A DNA stretch of 64,000 nucleotides from Coleophoma eucalyptorum (GCA_026120035.1 JALRME010000018.1:248001-312000), one strand, 5' to 3'. Positions 21,275-35,353 are shown, numbered from the stretch's first letter. A program made the numbers and translations. Notes: a model not told the origin generated them from the letters alone.

Positions 21275-22624
21275 TGTAGTAGCAAGCAAGATAGGGCAAG
21301 GCCGAAAGGCAACAAGCAACTGCGCCCGCGTCTCCAGGTCCACCAGCCTCTCGCAACAGGCATTCTTGTCCCACGCACGCTCTCCCATACTTTCCATTCC
21401 GTCTTCTCCTTGGTACGGGACGAAGTTCCTCCCCTTCACCGTGCCTTCCATACCGTCAGTACTGGATGTTCCATGGCTGGGGCTGGGGCTGAAGCGTATC
21501 AACTCCGAACTGGCACTAAACAAGTCCGCACGACCCGCCAGTCAGCATTTCCCACCGCCTTCAGCTGCGGACGCCATGTCGCTGGCTGGCTTGCACTACG
21601 GCACAGCCTTATGAGCTTTATCCCACGCCCTGGTCCCCCACTACTGGTCAAGATGCTTAGCAAATGTGTTGTTTATTCTTAGTTTGAGTCTTGTTTCGTG
21701 AGCCACGGTGGTGAGTGCATAGTCGGCTTACTTGGCTGTATGACTTTTGCCTTTGCTGACTTGACAAATCTCAGTCAGAATCACCACTAAACGTTGCCTT
21801 CACAATCCTCTCCCAATGAACCGACGGCGATGGAATGCATATAGGCAAATGCGATGATGAAGAGTGTGCCGATCCCAGTGTCCACTATGCGAGAGGACTC
21901 TCATGAACGGCCTGTCGAGTTCGACAGCATGGGCGTTTGTCGGCACCGCCATTTCCTAGATGAGGCTTACCCTCTGCCACAGTGTAGCTCTCGGGACATG
22001 TGGGGAATGATTGTTCTAGGGTCCCAAGCAAGATAAATTAGCTTAGCATGATTTGCTAGCTATCTCTCAGGCAGGCTGACAATCTCACCTCTTGGCTGTG
22101 CCTTTCGAGCGGGACACAAGCCCTCCGTCGCTGTCACTATGCCTTTGAGTCGCAGTACCAGCGATCTTGCCATTTCTGTTTCTATTTCTATTCTGACACT
22201 CGCTGTGCTGCGCAGCGCAGCGCAAAAAAACATTTGTCCATTTGTGGATTGCGCCATGGGTCTAGCGGATCTCCTAGATCCTCTACCTTGCCCAGCCTCA
22301 CCAGGTAATATCTGTCGGTCCTCTGTACATGAGGCAACTATCGGCACGTAAAGCCACGGATGATATGAACTTATGTCAGATTCCCCTTGAGTTTTGCGTA
22401 CATATCAGCCACAAGATCCCACCAACCCGAGCTGCCTGCCCAGCCTTTTCTCTCCTCCTTTATCTAGAAGACCGATTCGCTGTGCCCGACTGCTTTTGCT
22501 TATAGACTTTTTTTTCTTTTCCCCCGCTCTCGCCAGCATCCTCTTTCTCTTTTACTACATGCTCCTTGTGTAAATTTTGCTTGTCGTGGGAGAGACAAGC
22601 TTGCGGAAGCTCCCTTTGGTAAAG

Positions 22625-25600
22625 ATGCAGCTTTCAGTTGGATGCGTACTTTTGTATGCGGGAGCTTTGGTTTCTGCGTATCAGGTGGACAGCAGAGAAG
22701 TCGACTACAACCTGAATCAGAATGCGGCCGCCACGAGTCCGGTGGAGTACTCCGGAGAATGGGCAAACCACGTTTTTCATGAATCACCCTCAAACTGGCG
22801 ATTTCCTTTCTACACGCTGATGCTCGATCGGTTTGTGAATGGCGACCCAAGTAATGATAACGCAAATGGTACTCAGTTCGAGCACGATCCAAGCAGTAAT
22901 CAATTCCGACATGGAGGCGACTTAGTGGGATTAACCGACACTCTGGATTATGTATGTCTCAAGGTCCTTCAATGATTATAGAATCAAGAGCTAATCAAGG
23001 TGGACAGATTCAAGGAATGGGAATCAAAGTAAGGATCAAGGCGTGGCGGGAGTGGATTTAGATTCTGACTTCAATTTAGGGTATCTATATTGCTGGAACA
23101 CCTTTCCTGAACTTGCCGTGGAAGGCCGATGGATATTCGGTATGCTGAAGAGAATGACTTTTTTTTTAAATTTCAAATGAGCTAATTTTGGCAGCCTCTC
23201 GATTTGACAGTCCTTGATCATCATTTTGGTACTATCACACAATGGAGAGCAGCAATTGAAGAAATCCATAGCCGTGATATGTATGTTGTTCTAGACAACA
23301 CAATGTCAACGTAAGTAGCAGACAGCCAACTCCTTAACTAGAAACATGCTCATTTTATTTCCCTCCTCTAGTCTAGCAAATCTTATTGGGTTTGATCCGT
23401 ACCTGAATGCGTCCGCCCCTTTTAATCCTGCCGAGTACAAAGCCGTGTACAAGTCGAATATAACATATCACGATTTTGCATTTGGAAATACTTACAACGA
23501 GAGCTGCCAGTACCCGCGTTTCTGGAACGAATCTGGTAATATAGTCACAGCACAATCGGATTCGAATTTCAGCCTGTTGAATGGTTGTTATGAGAGTGAA
23601 TTTGATCAGGTGGGTTCTACGAATACAACTATACATTTAAATATTGACAATGATTTAGTATGGAGATACCGAGGCTTTTGGTGTCTTTCCCGACTGGCAA
23701 AGACAACTTTCGAAATTCGCATCAGTTCAGGACAGACTTCGTGAATGGCAGCCATCCGTGCGGGAGAAGATCCAACAATTCTCATGCATCACTATTGGAA
23801 TGCTTGACATCGACGGCTTCCGATACGATAAAGCTACTCAAGTGACTGTGGATGCGTTAGCAGAATACGGGGAGTTCGTCAGGGATTGCGCAAGGAAGTA
23901 CAACAAGCAGAATTTCTTTATGCCAGGAGAAATCACTGGAGGAAACACTTTTGGATCTATCTATCTTGGCCGAGGACGCGAGCCAGAACAGAGGCCTAAT
24001 TTTACCGAAGCCATCAAGTTAACGAACGCTTCAGACGACAAATTCTTCCTTCGAGAGCAAGGTCTAAACGGCCTAGATGCAGCTGCATTCCACTATAGTA
24101 TTTACAGAAGTCTTACGAGATTCCTTGGTATGGATGGAAATCTCACAGCCGGATATGATGTGCCAATAAATTTCGTGGACACATGGAATACCATGCTTAC
24201 CTCCAATGACTTGATCAACGCGAACACGGGCGAATTCGATCCTCGGCACATGTACGGAACGACCAATCAGGATGTTTTCCGATGGCCTGCACTCAAGAAC
24301 GGGGTTGAAAAGATGTTACTAGGACAGTTTATTACGACTTTGCACATGCCTGGTATACCATTGTTGCTGTGGGGCGAAGAACAGGCGGACTATATATTTG
24401 ACAGTACCGCTGCCAATTATATCTTCGGAAGAAGACCTGTCTCTTCAGCCCTAGCGTGGCAAGAGCACGGCTGTTACAGATTGGGTTCATCGCAGTATTA
24501 TGAATTCCCGGCAGATGCTGTTCTGGATGGTTGTAATGATGATGCTGTCAGTTTGGATCACAGAGGTATGCTTTATTTATGACCCAAATTTGAAGAATAT
24601 TTTGCTAACAAAACTCATAGATCCTAGCCACCCTGTCAGGTTCGTAAATGTAGATGCGAAGGTAGATGAAAAATATGCTGACTTGGTTCTAGAAATATCA
24701 TTAAATCCATGTACCACCTCAGAAGCGAGATCTCAATGCTAAACGATGGGTTTTTCCTGCAACAACTATCCAATCAGACACACGATATATTCCTTCCCGG
24801 TTCCAATGGCACTGCTACAGAGATTGGAATTTGGAGTGTCATGCGTGATCACTTTCCAAGCGATGGGAAGGTGATCGCTAACAACCAGACTATCTGGCTC
24901 GTTTACCATAATGACAACACAACCGTCAACTATGAGTTCGATTGTTCAAGCAATGATAGCGCAATAATTGCTCCATTTGACTCCGGAACAACAGTCAAGA
25001 ATTTGATGGCCCCTTATGACGAGTTTGAGCTTAAGGACGGACCAATTAAACTAGGTATTGATGGGTCTGAGGCTATCAACGGTTGCGTTGATAACATAAA
25101 AATGGCACCATGGGGATTTGGAGTATATGTTCCCAAAGCTAGCTTTGTGGAGCCACCAGTAATGATTACTGGATTCACACCTGGCCATGACGCTCGCATT
25201 CTCTCAACGGACACTATTCCTATCGAAATCCAATTTAACAAGGAGATGAACTGCAAGTCTATGCTTGCAGGAATCACGATCAATTCAACTACCGAGGATT
25301 CAACCGTTGCCACATTAGCAGATGGAGCTACTTGTAACAAGATTACAGGTGATGCAAGTCCCTATGTTGGTGGTATTGTTTCAGCTTGGTCTTTCAAGGC
25401 CAATTTGACAGGAGTGTCAGATGGTGTGCATACCATAACAATTTCCAACATAACCACAGAAGATGGAACTGCCACCTCTTCCTCAACAGACCACTTCCTA
25501 ATTAGGGTTGGTCAGAATGATAACCCGATCGTCTTCCCTCGCCCTGCCAATTACAGCTCTACAGTTCTCTTCAAGGATGACAGCACAAAGGACCTCTTTG

Positions 25601-28600
25601 TTTCTCACAAAGCGGCTGGTGCTGACCAGTGGCGATACTCCTTAACCTGGGGTTCTTCATGGAGTGACTGGGCAGCTTACAAGGGAGGTAATGAGACTCT
25701 GGAGAAGCAGCCATGGTCAGGAACGGATCGACAGAAATGGAAGGGTGACCACGTAATTCTACAATACTTCAATCGCATGACTGGTAGCAGTTCTCATATT
25801 CAGCACGGCGATGTTGCCTCCGAAAAGCAAATTGCGAGAAGATATCCTCATCTCTTCGCCCAGGGAGACTTCAACGAATTTGGATTCGACGCAGGTTTGA
25901 AGAACTCTCTAGATCTGGATTCTGATGGTGTCTGGAAATTCCACCTCTCTACTGAATGGCCTGCTGATATCCAGATCAATGTCTGGGGCATGAATCCAGA
26001 TGGACAACCTGATTCTACGTACGTGTTTGGAGATATAGATAACGACACTGTCCTTGATCGATCGCTTCCAGATGCCTTGGCCCCCTCGGCTATCAATTTT
26101 ACTGAGTTGCCGCCTTCTCCCCACCTGGCTTACCGTGTGGAACTGAGCGATAGTACCTTTCGCTACACACTCGTCCCAGTGGGTAGTCGAATGGTGCAGA
26201 TCATTGTCTACGCACTTCTCTGGGCCATTCCATTGATCACGGCTTTTGTAAGCAGTTGGGCATATATCGGGGCCTTCTATGGTGTCAAATTCAATAAGAT
26301 CGGTATCTCTCAGAAAAAGGGACTTATCCCATTCCTTTCACGAGGCAAATTCGAGAAACTCAACGATCGTGATGAGGAGGATATTGAGATGAAACCTAAT
26401 CGACTGTCCAGATTTCGTCACTCATCTACTCCCGTCCTTCCAGCTATTGCAATCAACAGCGATAAGCGACGAACCGTACTTATCGCAACTATGGAGTACG
26501 ACATTGAGGACTGGGAGATCAAGATCAAGATTGGTGGCCTGGGAGTCATGGCACAACTTATGGGCAAGAGTTTGCAGCACCAGGATTTAATCTGGGTCGT
26601 TCCATGTGTCGGTGGTATTGACTATCCAGTGGACACGATTGCGGAGCCAATGACGGTCACAATCCTTGGCTCTCTTTATGAGATTCAGGTACAGTATCAT
26701 ACTCTCAGGAATATCACTTATGTCTTGCTCGATGCACCTATTTTCAGACAGCAGACCAAGAGCGAACCTTACCCTCCCAGAATGGACGACCTGGACAGTG
26801 CTGTATACTATAGCGCTTGGAATGCTTGTAAGTATTGTTTCAGCAGCTAAAATTGCGAGAGATCCGTACTTACAATATACAACAGGTATCGCAGAGACTA
26901 TCAAGCGATTCCCAGTAGATCTCTACCATATCAACGACTACCACGGCGCAGCAGCACCACTTTACCTCCTCCCTAGAACTATACCCTGTGCACTCTCACT
27001 CCACAATGCCGAATTCCAAGGACTCTGGCCCATGCGTTCGCCCAAGGAATGTGAAGAAATCTCACGAGTCTTCAACCTCGACTTGTCCATTGTTGAACAA
27101 TACGTTCAATTTGGAGAGGTCTTCAATCTTCTTCATGCGGCGGCTAGTTATTTGAGAGTACACCAGAAGGGGTACGGTGCTGTGGGTGTTAGTAATAAAT
27201 ATGGTGAGAGAAGTTATGCTAGATATCCGATCTTTTGGGGATTGAAGAAGATTGGAAAGGTAAGCTCTTCCCGACATGGAAACTCTGAGGGATACTAACT
27301 AGATTTCCAGCTTCCAAATCCTGATCCCAGTGATACTGCACCATGGGACCCAGAAGAAGAAGCAAGGCAAGTCATTACCGTCGATCCCGCATTCGAGGCT
27401 TCAAGAGGTGAGCTCAGAAGACAGGCCCAAGAATGGGCAGGCCTCGAAGTCAACCCTAGCGCAGAACTCTTCGTTTTCGTTGGCCGATGGTCCATGCAAA
27501 AAGGTGTCGACTTAATTGCAGATGTTTTCCCTGCCGTCCTCGAAAAGAACAAAGACGTCCAACTTATTTGTATCGGTCCTGTCATTGACTTGTATGGCAA
27601 GTTTGCTGCCTTGAAATTAGCCGAGATCATGAAGAAGTTTCCTGGGCGCGTTTATTCCAAGCCAGAATTCACCAGTCTTCCTCCTTATATCTTCAGCGGA
27701 GCTGAGTTCGCTTTGATCCCGTCCAGAGACGAGCCTTTCGGCCTTGTTGCTGTGGAGTTCGGAAGAAAGGGTGCACTTGGAGTTGGTGCTCGAGTTGGAG
27801 GCTTGGGGCAAATGCCAGGCTGGTGGTTCACAGTCGAGTCAACTACTACCAAACACATGCACATGCAATTCAAGTCTGCTATCGAAGATGCACTCAAATC
27901 GAAGACTGCTGAGCGAGCAATGATGAGAGCCCGATCGGCAAAGCAGCGTTTCCCTGTTGCAAAGTGGGTCGCAGATTTGGACAGCATCCAAGGTCGAGCC
28001 ATCAGAATCCACCAACAAGAAGCCTCTCATTCAAGCGAAGGCAAGCGTCTGAGTCGACTTTCTCGCACCTCATTTGGCAGAGATAGAAGCTCTTCAGGGA
28101 CATTCAGCGACAGAATCTCAACTTATGAAGAAGCTGATGCTGGTGAAGTTGTGTCTTCGGATCAGCTAGCACAGAATTCTGGCGGACTAGGCAGATCATT
28201 GTCTCTAGGAGTTCGCAATGGACCAGGCCATCGTGCCAGTCGGATGAGAGAGAACTTGATCGACACTGTCGAAGAAACAGAACTCGGATTTGACGACAGC
28301 AACCCTAATTCTAGACCCGGAACACCAGGCGAGTATGTGATCACACGTGAGCAAGCAGAAGCTAGTTTTAGAGCAGAAGCTTTGAGGTCATTGGAGGGTG
28401 GTCAAGCTGGTGATCTTGGTCTCCTTCGCCAACCCCGTGGAGCTATGATTGCAGACAGAAACCGTAGTCGCAGCCCATCTGGAACATATCTACAAACAGC
28501 AAACGATAATCTTCTGCCAGCTACGCGAGGCCGAAGCGCTTCTCGTACTTCTTTAGCACCTGATGACCCAGACATGGCGGATCGAGGTAGAGAGCGTCTT

Positions 28601-30434
28601 CGCCAACGAGGAAACTCCGAGAGTCTCCTTCCAACTGACAGCTTGCTTCCAACTGCAGCCCGAACATTGACACGAAACAGGAACTCGTCCGTTTTGAGTC
28701 TGAACGAGGTTACTGGCGATAGGAAAGACTTCAGCTTGCAAAAGACAGATCCAACTTTCAACGACACCAATGGGAAATACTACAATCAATTCGAAGGCAT
28801 GCTTTCCAAGCTCGATGGAAAGAACTCCGAAGGCGATCTCTGTATCGAGGAATATCTCGTGGACAGCGAAAAGGAGTGGTTCAAGCGTTTGCGCGAAGCC
28901 AAACTTACCAAGTCTCGCGAAGCAAGTCCAAACCCATCAGGACGCCGTGCAAGTGGCCGTTACTCAGTACCCTTTTTCGATAACTCTGCCAACAACTCTG
29001 TAGACAACCTCTCGCTGTCTCCATCTGTTGAAGACGAGTTTTTGCTAGGTGCAAATTTCAAGCGTGACTCTTTCCTCAAGCGTGTCATGCAGCGTCGGAT
29101 CTTGGACTGGCCTGTTTACACGATCCTTCTCGCACTTGGCCAGATCATTGCTGCAAACTCATACCAAATAACGCTTCTTACAGGTGGCAAGACACAGAAT
29201 ACGGAAACACTTTATATCATCGGTGGAATCTATATCGTCACATCTCTCATGTGGTACTTCATCTTCCGAAGAATGAAGTCCATATATGTGCTATCAGTTC
29301 CATTCCTGTTCTACGGCACGGCTTTCTTGTTCGTGGGTTTGTCAGGTTTCTTGCCTAAAGGTGGCGGACAAGATTGGATGCGTAATGTTGCAACCGGCAT
29401 GTACGCTACAGCATCATCTAGTGGTTCTATTTTCTTTTCTCTCAATTTTGGAGACGAAGGTATGTTGAAGTCCTAATGATACCCATATGCATACTGACTC
29501 TTTCACAGGCGGAGCTCCTATCAAATCATGGGTCTACAGAGCATGTCTTATCCAAGGCACGCAACAAATCTACATCTCCGCCCTCTTTTACTGGGGAGAC
29601 ACCATCGCGCGCACCACTGCAAGCGGTAAAACAGGAGATTCAATATCTTCGACCGTTCTCGCCTCAGTCACACTCCCCATCGCCGTTGGCCTCTGGATAA
29701 TTGGTCTCATACTCTTCACGTCCCTCCCATCCTACTATCGTCAAACCCCTGGCAAGATCCCCGATTTCTACCAAACCCTGCTACGCCGCCGCATCATCGG
29801 CTGGTTCTTTGTAACTGTTATCCTGCAGAACTACTTCCTTTCCGCTCCCTATGGACGTAACTGGGGCTATCTCTGGAGTTCCAAATACGCACCCAACTGG
29901 GCTGTAGCAATTGAAGTATTCATTTTCTTCATCGGAATCTGGGCCGCCGTACTTGCCTTCTTTGGCTACCTGTCCAAATCGCACTCTTGGATCCTCCCCA
30001 TCTTTGCCATCGGTCTCGGCGCACCTAGATGGGCGCAAATGCTCTGGGGCACATCGGGTCTTGGTCTATGGCTCCCATGGTTCCCCGGTGGACCTGTTGC
30101 TGGTGCACTTGCAGGGAGAGCACTCTGGCTGTGGCTTGGCCTCCTGGATTCACTCCAGGGCGTCGGCTTCGGCATGATGCTCCTACAGACCTTGACGCGC
30201 ATCCACATTGCAGTCAGTCTTATAGCGGCACAGGTAATCGGTACAGTCGTGACACTGATCGCAAAAGCGACGGCCCCCGACGCCAACGGACCTGGTGATG
30301 TGTTCCCTGATTTTAGCGCCGGAGTGGTTGAGGGCCTCAGCAAGCCGTGGTTCTGGATCGCGTTGGGTTGTCAGCTTGTGATTCCGTTCGGGTTCTTCAA
30401 GTTCTTCAGAAAGGAACAGTTGAGCAAGCCTTAG
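22625..30434 (+). CDS. ags1: alpha-1,3-glucan synthase
   Basis: This large membrane enzyme makes the alpha-1,3-glucan of the fungal cell wall. Eleven exons (22625-22951, 23008-23028, 23080-23139, 23195-23310, 23372-23609, 23659-24565, 24621-24639, 24693-26827, 26886-27259, 27311-29459, 29509-30434) encode 2423 residues, the usual length. In order they encode a signal peptide, an extracellular GH13 amylase-like domain (DIDGFRYDKATQ near 305, MPGEITGG near 343), and a membrane span near 1062. Next come a cytosolic GT5 glycogen-synthase-like domain (KIGGLGVMAQLMGK near 1170, YHINDYHGAAAP, FVGRWSMQKGVDL, SRDEPFGLVAVEFG), a Ser-rich linker, and from about 1995 a multi-span C-terminus thought to export the chain. 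Exons 2 and 7 are only 21 and 19 nt; both restore family-conserved sequence. All key motifs look intact. No amylase gene flanks it here. Confidence 0.97.
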
Positions 30435-31204
30435 TCTAATGAGGAGGATATAGTAGGGAGGGTTCACAGCTCCGTTTTTTTCTTTGGTTTCTGGTCAATT
30501 TGGTACTTCATCCGGTGTATTCATTGGTTGCATATATGAACAGGCGTTTCTTGGGTTTCTATTTATTTCCAAGGAATAGCGAGGCGAAGGTGGAAAGGCA
30601 TACCTGTGTTTTATAAGTTTTGAATAGCAAAAGGAAAATAATTGTAAATATTAGAGACTTTTGAAATCATTTTGAGTTTTCTTTTTCATGACCTCGCCTT
30701 ATTCTTATGCTTGTGAACTAGGAACCACCCGAGAAAAATGAAGGCTTTGTCAAGATACAGCCTCTCGCTTCCTTAAGTATGTATGCTTTGCTTCAGTAAT
30801 ATCATTGGGTTCAAGTCCCATTACATGGAGAGAGTTTTGATAGTGTTCATATATTACTCATTCTTTATTTCTGTCTCCCTCACCCTCTCTCCCTGCTTCA
30901 CTTTCATATATATATATATTATTCTCCAACCTAGATGTTACAAGTGGGTATCTCTGCCAAACTATTCTTCTCTAAAAACTATCGAACAAAAGTAAGTTTC
31001 CACACACTATCCACTGTCTAGTCAGGGGTTTCTAGTGGTGTAAATAACGCCTATGCAGATAAAGCCTACAGCTTTTCACAAAGAGGAGCATTGCAACGCC
31101 TTCGAAGCACTCCAAATTGCTAGATGCCAAAAAGAAAAGAAGGAAAAAAACAAAAAAAAGAGAATCCAAACAAAGGAAATTGTAGGTATATCGTTCGAAG
31201 TGGT
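30435..31204. other. intergenic between convergent genes
   Basis: The 3' flanks of the glucan synthase (plus) and MFS transporter (minus) meet here. AT-rich, with a (TA)n tract near 30907-30919. No gene recognised. Confidence 0.6.
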
Positions 31205-32830
31205 CTATACGAGTTCACGGAATGATCCATCGTCACCAACAAGCGTGTCATCTGTATCTGTCACAGGTTCATATCCCTTAATCTCAGCACCCTTGGTAAA
31301 GGCGCCAAAAAACCAAATTCCAAAGCCTGCGATGAGGTGGACGAGAGCCATGCCGATGAAAGGCATGCCAATCCAGCTACCCTTCCATTTCAAGCCAAGG
31401 GAAAAGAGTCCAGCGAGTGCAGGACCGGCCACCAAAGCACCAACAGTCTCGATGACCGCTACAACGGCGTACATGCGTGCAACATGTTCTTTTTCCACCA
31501 TGCCTGTAAGCAATGATCTACAAAGCGCCGTGAAACCAGTCCCAAAAGTCCAGAATATGACACCGGCAGTGGCAAGAGCCACAGTGGGACTAAGTGCCAT
31601 GACCAGAGCACCAATGGTAGAAAAGAGGACCGATGCTTGAGCTAAGGTGAGGTCCTTGGATCGATTACTGTAATTGAAGCGGTGAGTAAGGATGTGAGCT
31701 ATGCCAGGAATTACCCCAACGAGGATACCAATGTTGACTGTTGATCGAAGGGAGATCAAATAACCAGTCTTTGCAAGGGACCACGAGAACCTCTTGGAAA
31801 TATAGCGTGGAAAGATGATATCAAACTGGTTTGCGAATGGTTGGTTGAAGAAAGTGAGCAGAATGATTAAGATTGGAATGGAAACGATTGATGCTGACGC
31901 TCGTAATTTGTGGATTCCATCTGATACTTGTGCCTTGATGGTTTTCAATAGAGCATCTGCACGCGAAGGAGACGGGCTGCGTTCGACATCGGGTACGAGA
32001 TCCTTCTTTCCGGAAGCATGAAGATGCAGCGTTTCCGGGATAAAAACTACAAGGAGTGATCCTAGAATTAGGATCAGATATCCTGATAAGAGAGGAATCC
32101 ATGGAGATCGTAACATCAAGGCAGCTGCAATTGATGGTGCGATGATCTGAGCCAATGAGCCAGCACAATTCCCAAATAGGAAGACGTTTGATCTGTGCTT
32201 AGGTGAGTAAATAACTCCAAATCCTCTCTGAGCAACTTACCTGTTCTCCTCTGTTGTAACATCAGAAGCTATGGAATAGAAAATGGTTGCTGTAACAACA
32301 TCTCCTCCTCCGACAAACAGGAGCATAGGAGAAAGCCACACCAGCCGTAGAGGCAGCGTCCTCCAGAACCACATGACATTCAAGCTCCAGAGAGTCGAGA
32401 GTATATATCCCGTTACGACAATACCAAACACGGGTTTTCGACCAATTCGATCTGCGAGCAGGCCATAGGGGATGGCAACGAGCATTCCAGGTACAGCTGT
32501 GATAAACTGTTCGACGCCCAGGATAATGTTTAGCTCGTTCTGCACTTCATCGCCCTTGCACATGCCCTCATCAATCTTGCCCTCCAACCCAACATGCCCC
32601 ACGCCAGAGATGTGTTCGTAATATCGATGGCATATGATATCCTCGTAGATTCGCAAGGTTGGAAGGGCCATCAATGTTGCCGCAAAGGAGAGGACAAATA
32701 TGGTGAAGACCACAATTGCAATGACAACTCGAGGCGAGTATGTGGTGCGGATTATGGAATGGTGAGGAGTGACGTCTCCCTCACGCTCGAGGAGAGGCCG
32801 TCGCTCGTCTGGCAGCTCGCGTGGCCCCAT
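31205..32830 (-). CDS. MFS transporter
   Basis: Exons 32830-32241 and 32192-31205 give 525 residues. The hydrophilic N-terminus contains DERRPLLERE, a dileucine-type sorting sequence common in fungal MFS proteins. About 12 hydrophobic spans follow, split by a central charged loop near residues 270-300. The loop 2-3 signature reads GLLADRIGRKPVFG (the G-x-L-aD-r-x-GrkpV motif of the family). A long loop between spans 1 and 2 (around HRYYEHISGVGHVGLEGKID) contains Cys residues, as in many DHA1-like or folate-carrier-like fungal MFS members. The substrate cannot be read from sequence. The 48-nt intron falls at the NR-SNVFLFGN junction. The gene is convergent with the glucan synthase, and no functional link is evident. 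Confidence 0.9.
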
Positions 32831-33931
32831 GGTGAGTTACTGATCCTGATAAAATGCGCCGGCGCAAGTTCATAGAAAAGGATGACCAAGAATAACTGAT
32901 TGAGTGCAGTTGACGGAAGAATTGGTTGCTTGCGAGGGGATAGCAAAGGGAACTTGCAATTGAACTTGAACTTGTACTTATTCCATGGTTGCTAGCAAAA
33001 CAAGGGGCCCCTTTAAGCAAAAGGCAAAGATTGAAGCTTATCTTGGCCAATTGAGCTCAAGAAGTCAGGGCGGGTGAAATATATGGCCGCCAACAGAGTT
33101 TCTGACGCCTTGCGCAGCAGCCACGTATTGGGGAGAGGAAACAGGAAAGGAACTTGCTGTGTTTCATGAGGAATGCGTGGGAGAGAGTGACAAACAGTCG
33201 TCCGATTGGATAGATGAAGGAGCAAAAGGACTTCGGAGCAAGCAAGTACGGAGTAGAAGATGGTACGTCACAACCGGAGGAGCTGTGGCCGTAAGCATGA
33301 GACCCTTATCCTGATGTGCCCTGACGCGCCTGAGTTGTACCAAAGAAGCATTTTGCCGTGAATGGGGGAGAGATTGCCAACAGCGCACCCGCTGATTGCT
33401 TACCTCTCGGAGTTCGCGCGTTGCGGAAGGGGCCACGCTTCAATTGAGTTGTGCCCAAGCTTTAAGCTTCCTTCCCTTCCGTTCCTCTGGCTCGGGCCCC
33501 CGAGTGTCAGTCGGCGCGGACTGGCGTCCGATTGGATGCAGCTGCACATGGGATTGTTGAGTTAATGCCATCGATGGTCAACTTGTCACCCCCACGGGAT
33601 GAATGCGACGATGCTACTTCGTACATAATGCGCTATGCTATCGTAATCAGTGGCCGGAAATCCATCATGGAGGAAGAAGCCAGGACGAGGGAGATTGAAT
33701 TGCGGGAGAGGTACGCGTTATATGGCGTAACCCTGATGAGTCGACGCCGAATGGGTTAATGCTGCCTGGAAACCAGTCATGTGATCGCGGACTAACAATG
33801 CGCCGCTTATCAGAGGATTGATTTGGAGAAAAGTTTCTGGGAAGTTTAGCATTGCGAATCTATACCGCAACTCCGATCTCCTAATCTTCCAACACCGAAC
33901 CCCAATCTCCCCTTGCACCATTGCCGTAAAG
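32831..33931. other. intergenic, divergent promoters
   Basis: About 1.1 kb between the MFS gene (minus) and the small DUF2462 gene (plus). It contains TACGGAGTA at 33247-33255. Open frames on both strands are short and unconvincing. Confidence 0.55.
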
Positions 33932-34304
33932 ATGGCACAAGGAACCATCAAATCTAAAAAATTGACCACGGCGACGGCGCGAACAAACAATCGCAATGTC
34001 AGTGCCGTAGGACCCAAGAAAGGTTCAAGGACAATTGCCCCACGACGAGCTGTTCTGGTCCAGCACTCTAAGATTACCAAGGTACACCGTCCGTTTTCAT
34101 AATATACAAGGGGGGTGGTACTGACCATAACACTAGAAACATTCAGCCGGTCTAACTGCCATGACCGAGCGAACCCTTGGTGCGAAAGCCGGCCATCTGG
34201 AGTTATTGAAGGGTGGAAAGAAGAACAAGGATGGCAAGGATGGAAAAGATGCGAAGGGCAAGCCGATTGAGGTCAAGAAGGGAGGCACAAAGAAGTTTGG
34301 TTGA
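33932..34304 (+). CDS. small basic DUF2462 (UPF0390) protein
   Basis: Exons 33932-34081 and 34137-34304 encode 105 residues, very rich in Lys and Gly. The N-terminal [10 protein letters not shown] and the central [20 protein letters not shown] match the DUF2462 / UPF0390 family, which includes the Leydig cell tumour 10-kDa protein of animals and small nucleolar-type proteins of fungi. The C-terminus is a Lys/Gly/Asp-rich repeat-like tail ending GGTKKFG. A nuclear or nucleolar, RNA-associated role is generally supposed but not established. The intron of 55 nt lies exactly between TK and KH in the conserved core, which supports the splice model. Confidence 0.88.
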
Positions 34305-35353
34305 GTGAACACAACCCGAGGCAGAGGGATATCTAATTCTGTATATGTGATCTGGGTCTGTGGAGTTCGTGGCCTTGCATCTGGGCTCTGAGAATGGCGT
34401 TTGGGTGACCTATACTTGCGTTGGCGTTTGGATGGTTGGGGTAAAAAGGGCACCATGGACTTGAAGATAAGAGACAAGGAAGAAGCATGTCTACATGTAC
34501 TACTGGCTAAACAACAAGAAGGCCCAAAACGCAATCAGTCACTCTATTAAAGCAGACTCCAGTACAAGCAGAAAAGCCATTTGTGGCATACTTGAAGAGC
34601 CAGAAGGGAGGGCACTAGCAACTAGGCAACCCAAGCCGAGCTCACTTAGCATCATGAATAGCAAGACACTCGGTTTCAATATCTGGAGAATTCACATCAA
34701 ACATATGCAGACCACGGTTTGGGGGGATTTTTTTGAATTTTCTATTTTATAGGTTTTTTTGGTACTTCTTAAGGAAGTGGTTCTTTGGGGGTTAGTTAAC
34801 TTCGTGACAGTGGATAGAATTTTGACCAGTCTTGGCCTAAAAGTGACTTCTGACATGCGATTTCCCTTTTCACAGAGCTGAAGACGGTAGGAAAATAGAA
34901 ATTGAACTTTTCCGGTAGGAAAGTTCCTGCGAGAAAAGAGAACATTGGTATCCGAGAACCAAGGAAAAGTGATAGGAGAGCACTAGGCCTCCGACAGAAA
35001 GAAGAACTAGGTACAATTTGAGAAGATGCGGAGGTCTCAACTTAACCACCCGAAGACTAGTAACCGATAGGAATAAGGAAAATGCTCGATGCGAAACAAC
35101 AGAGAAAATGAAATGAGAGTGATGCTAAATGAACAATATCCGAGCAAGTGAAGCTCCGATGCTGAATGTTGTAAAGAGCTGCAATGAGTGCTGCAGCAAG
35201 AGAAGAAGCTATTTCTTCTCGTTTGCTATGAATCAAACAAGAATAAATACATATCAACCGATGAAGAGCTCATAGTAGCGAGGCAAAAGAGCTACCAATC
35301 AACCCCTTAGAAAGAGAGCGACCGCCATGAAAGTGTTATTTGTTGGCAGCAAC
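34305..35353. other. intergenic between convergent genes
   Basis: About 1 kb of AT-rich sequence with a T-rich stretch around 34726-34760. No gene or RNA recognised. Confidence 0.6.

Larger units (their letters stand above)
20353..22624. other. intergenic; long upstream region of the glucan synthase gene
   Basis: About 2.27 kb without a supported gene. It contains a good TATA element at 21201 and a TACTCCGTAC motif at 21265, but no convincing coding frame follows them. The last 150 bases before 22625 are pyrimidine-rich. Confidence 0.55.

Noticed and set aside
30807..30819. GGGTTCAAGTCCC resembling a tRNA B box
   Set aside because: No A box at the right distance and no cloverleaf stems around it.
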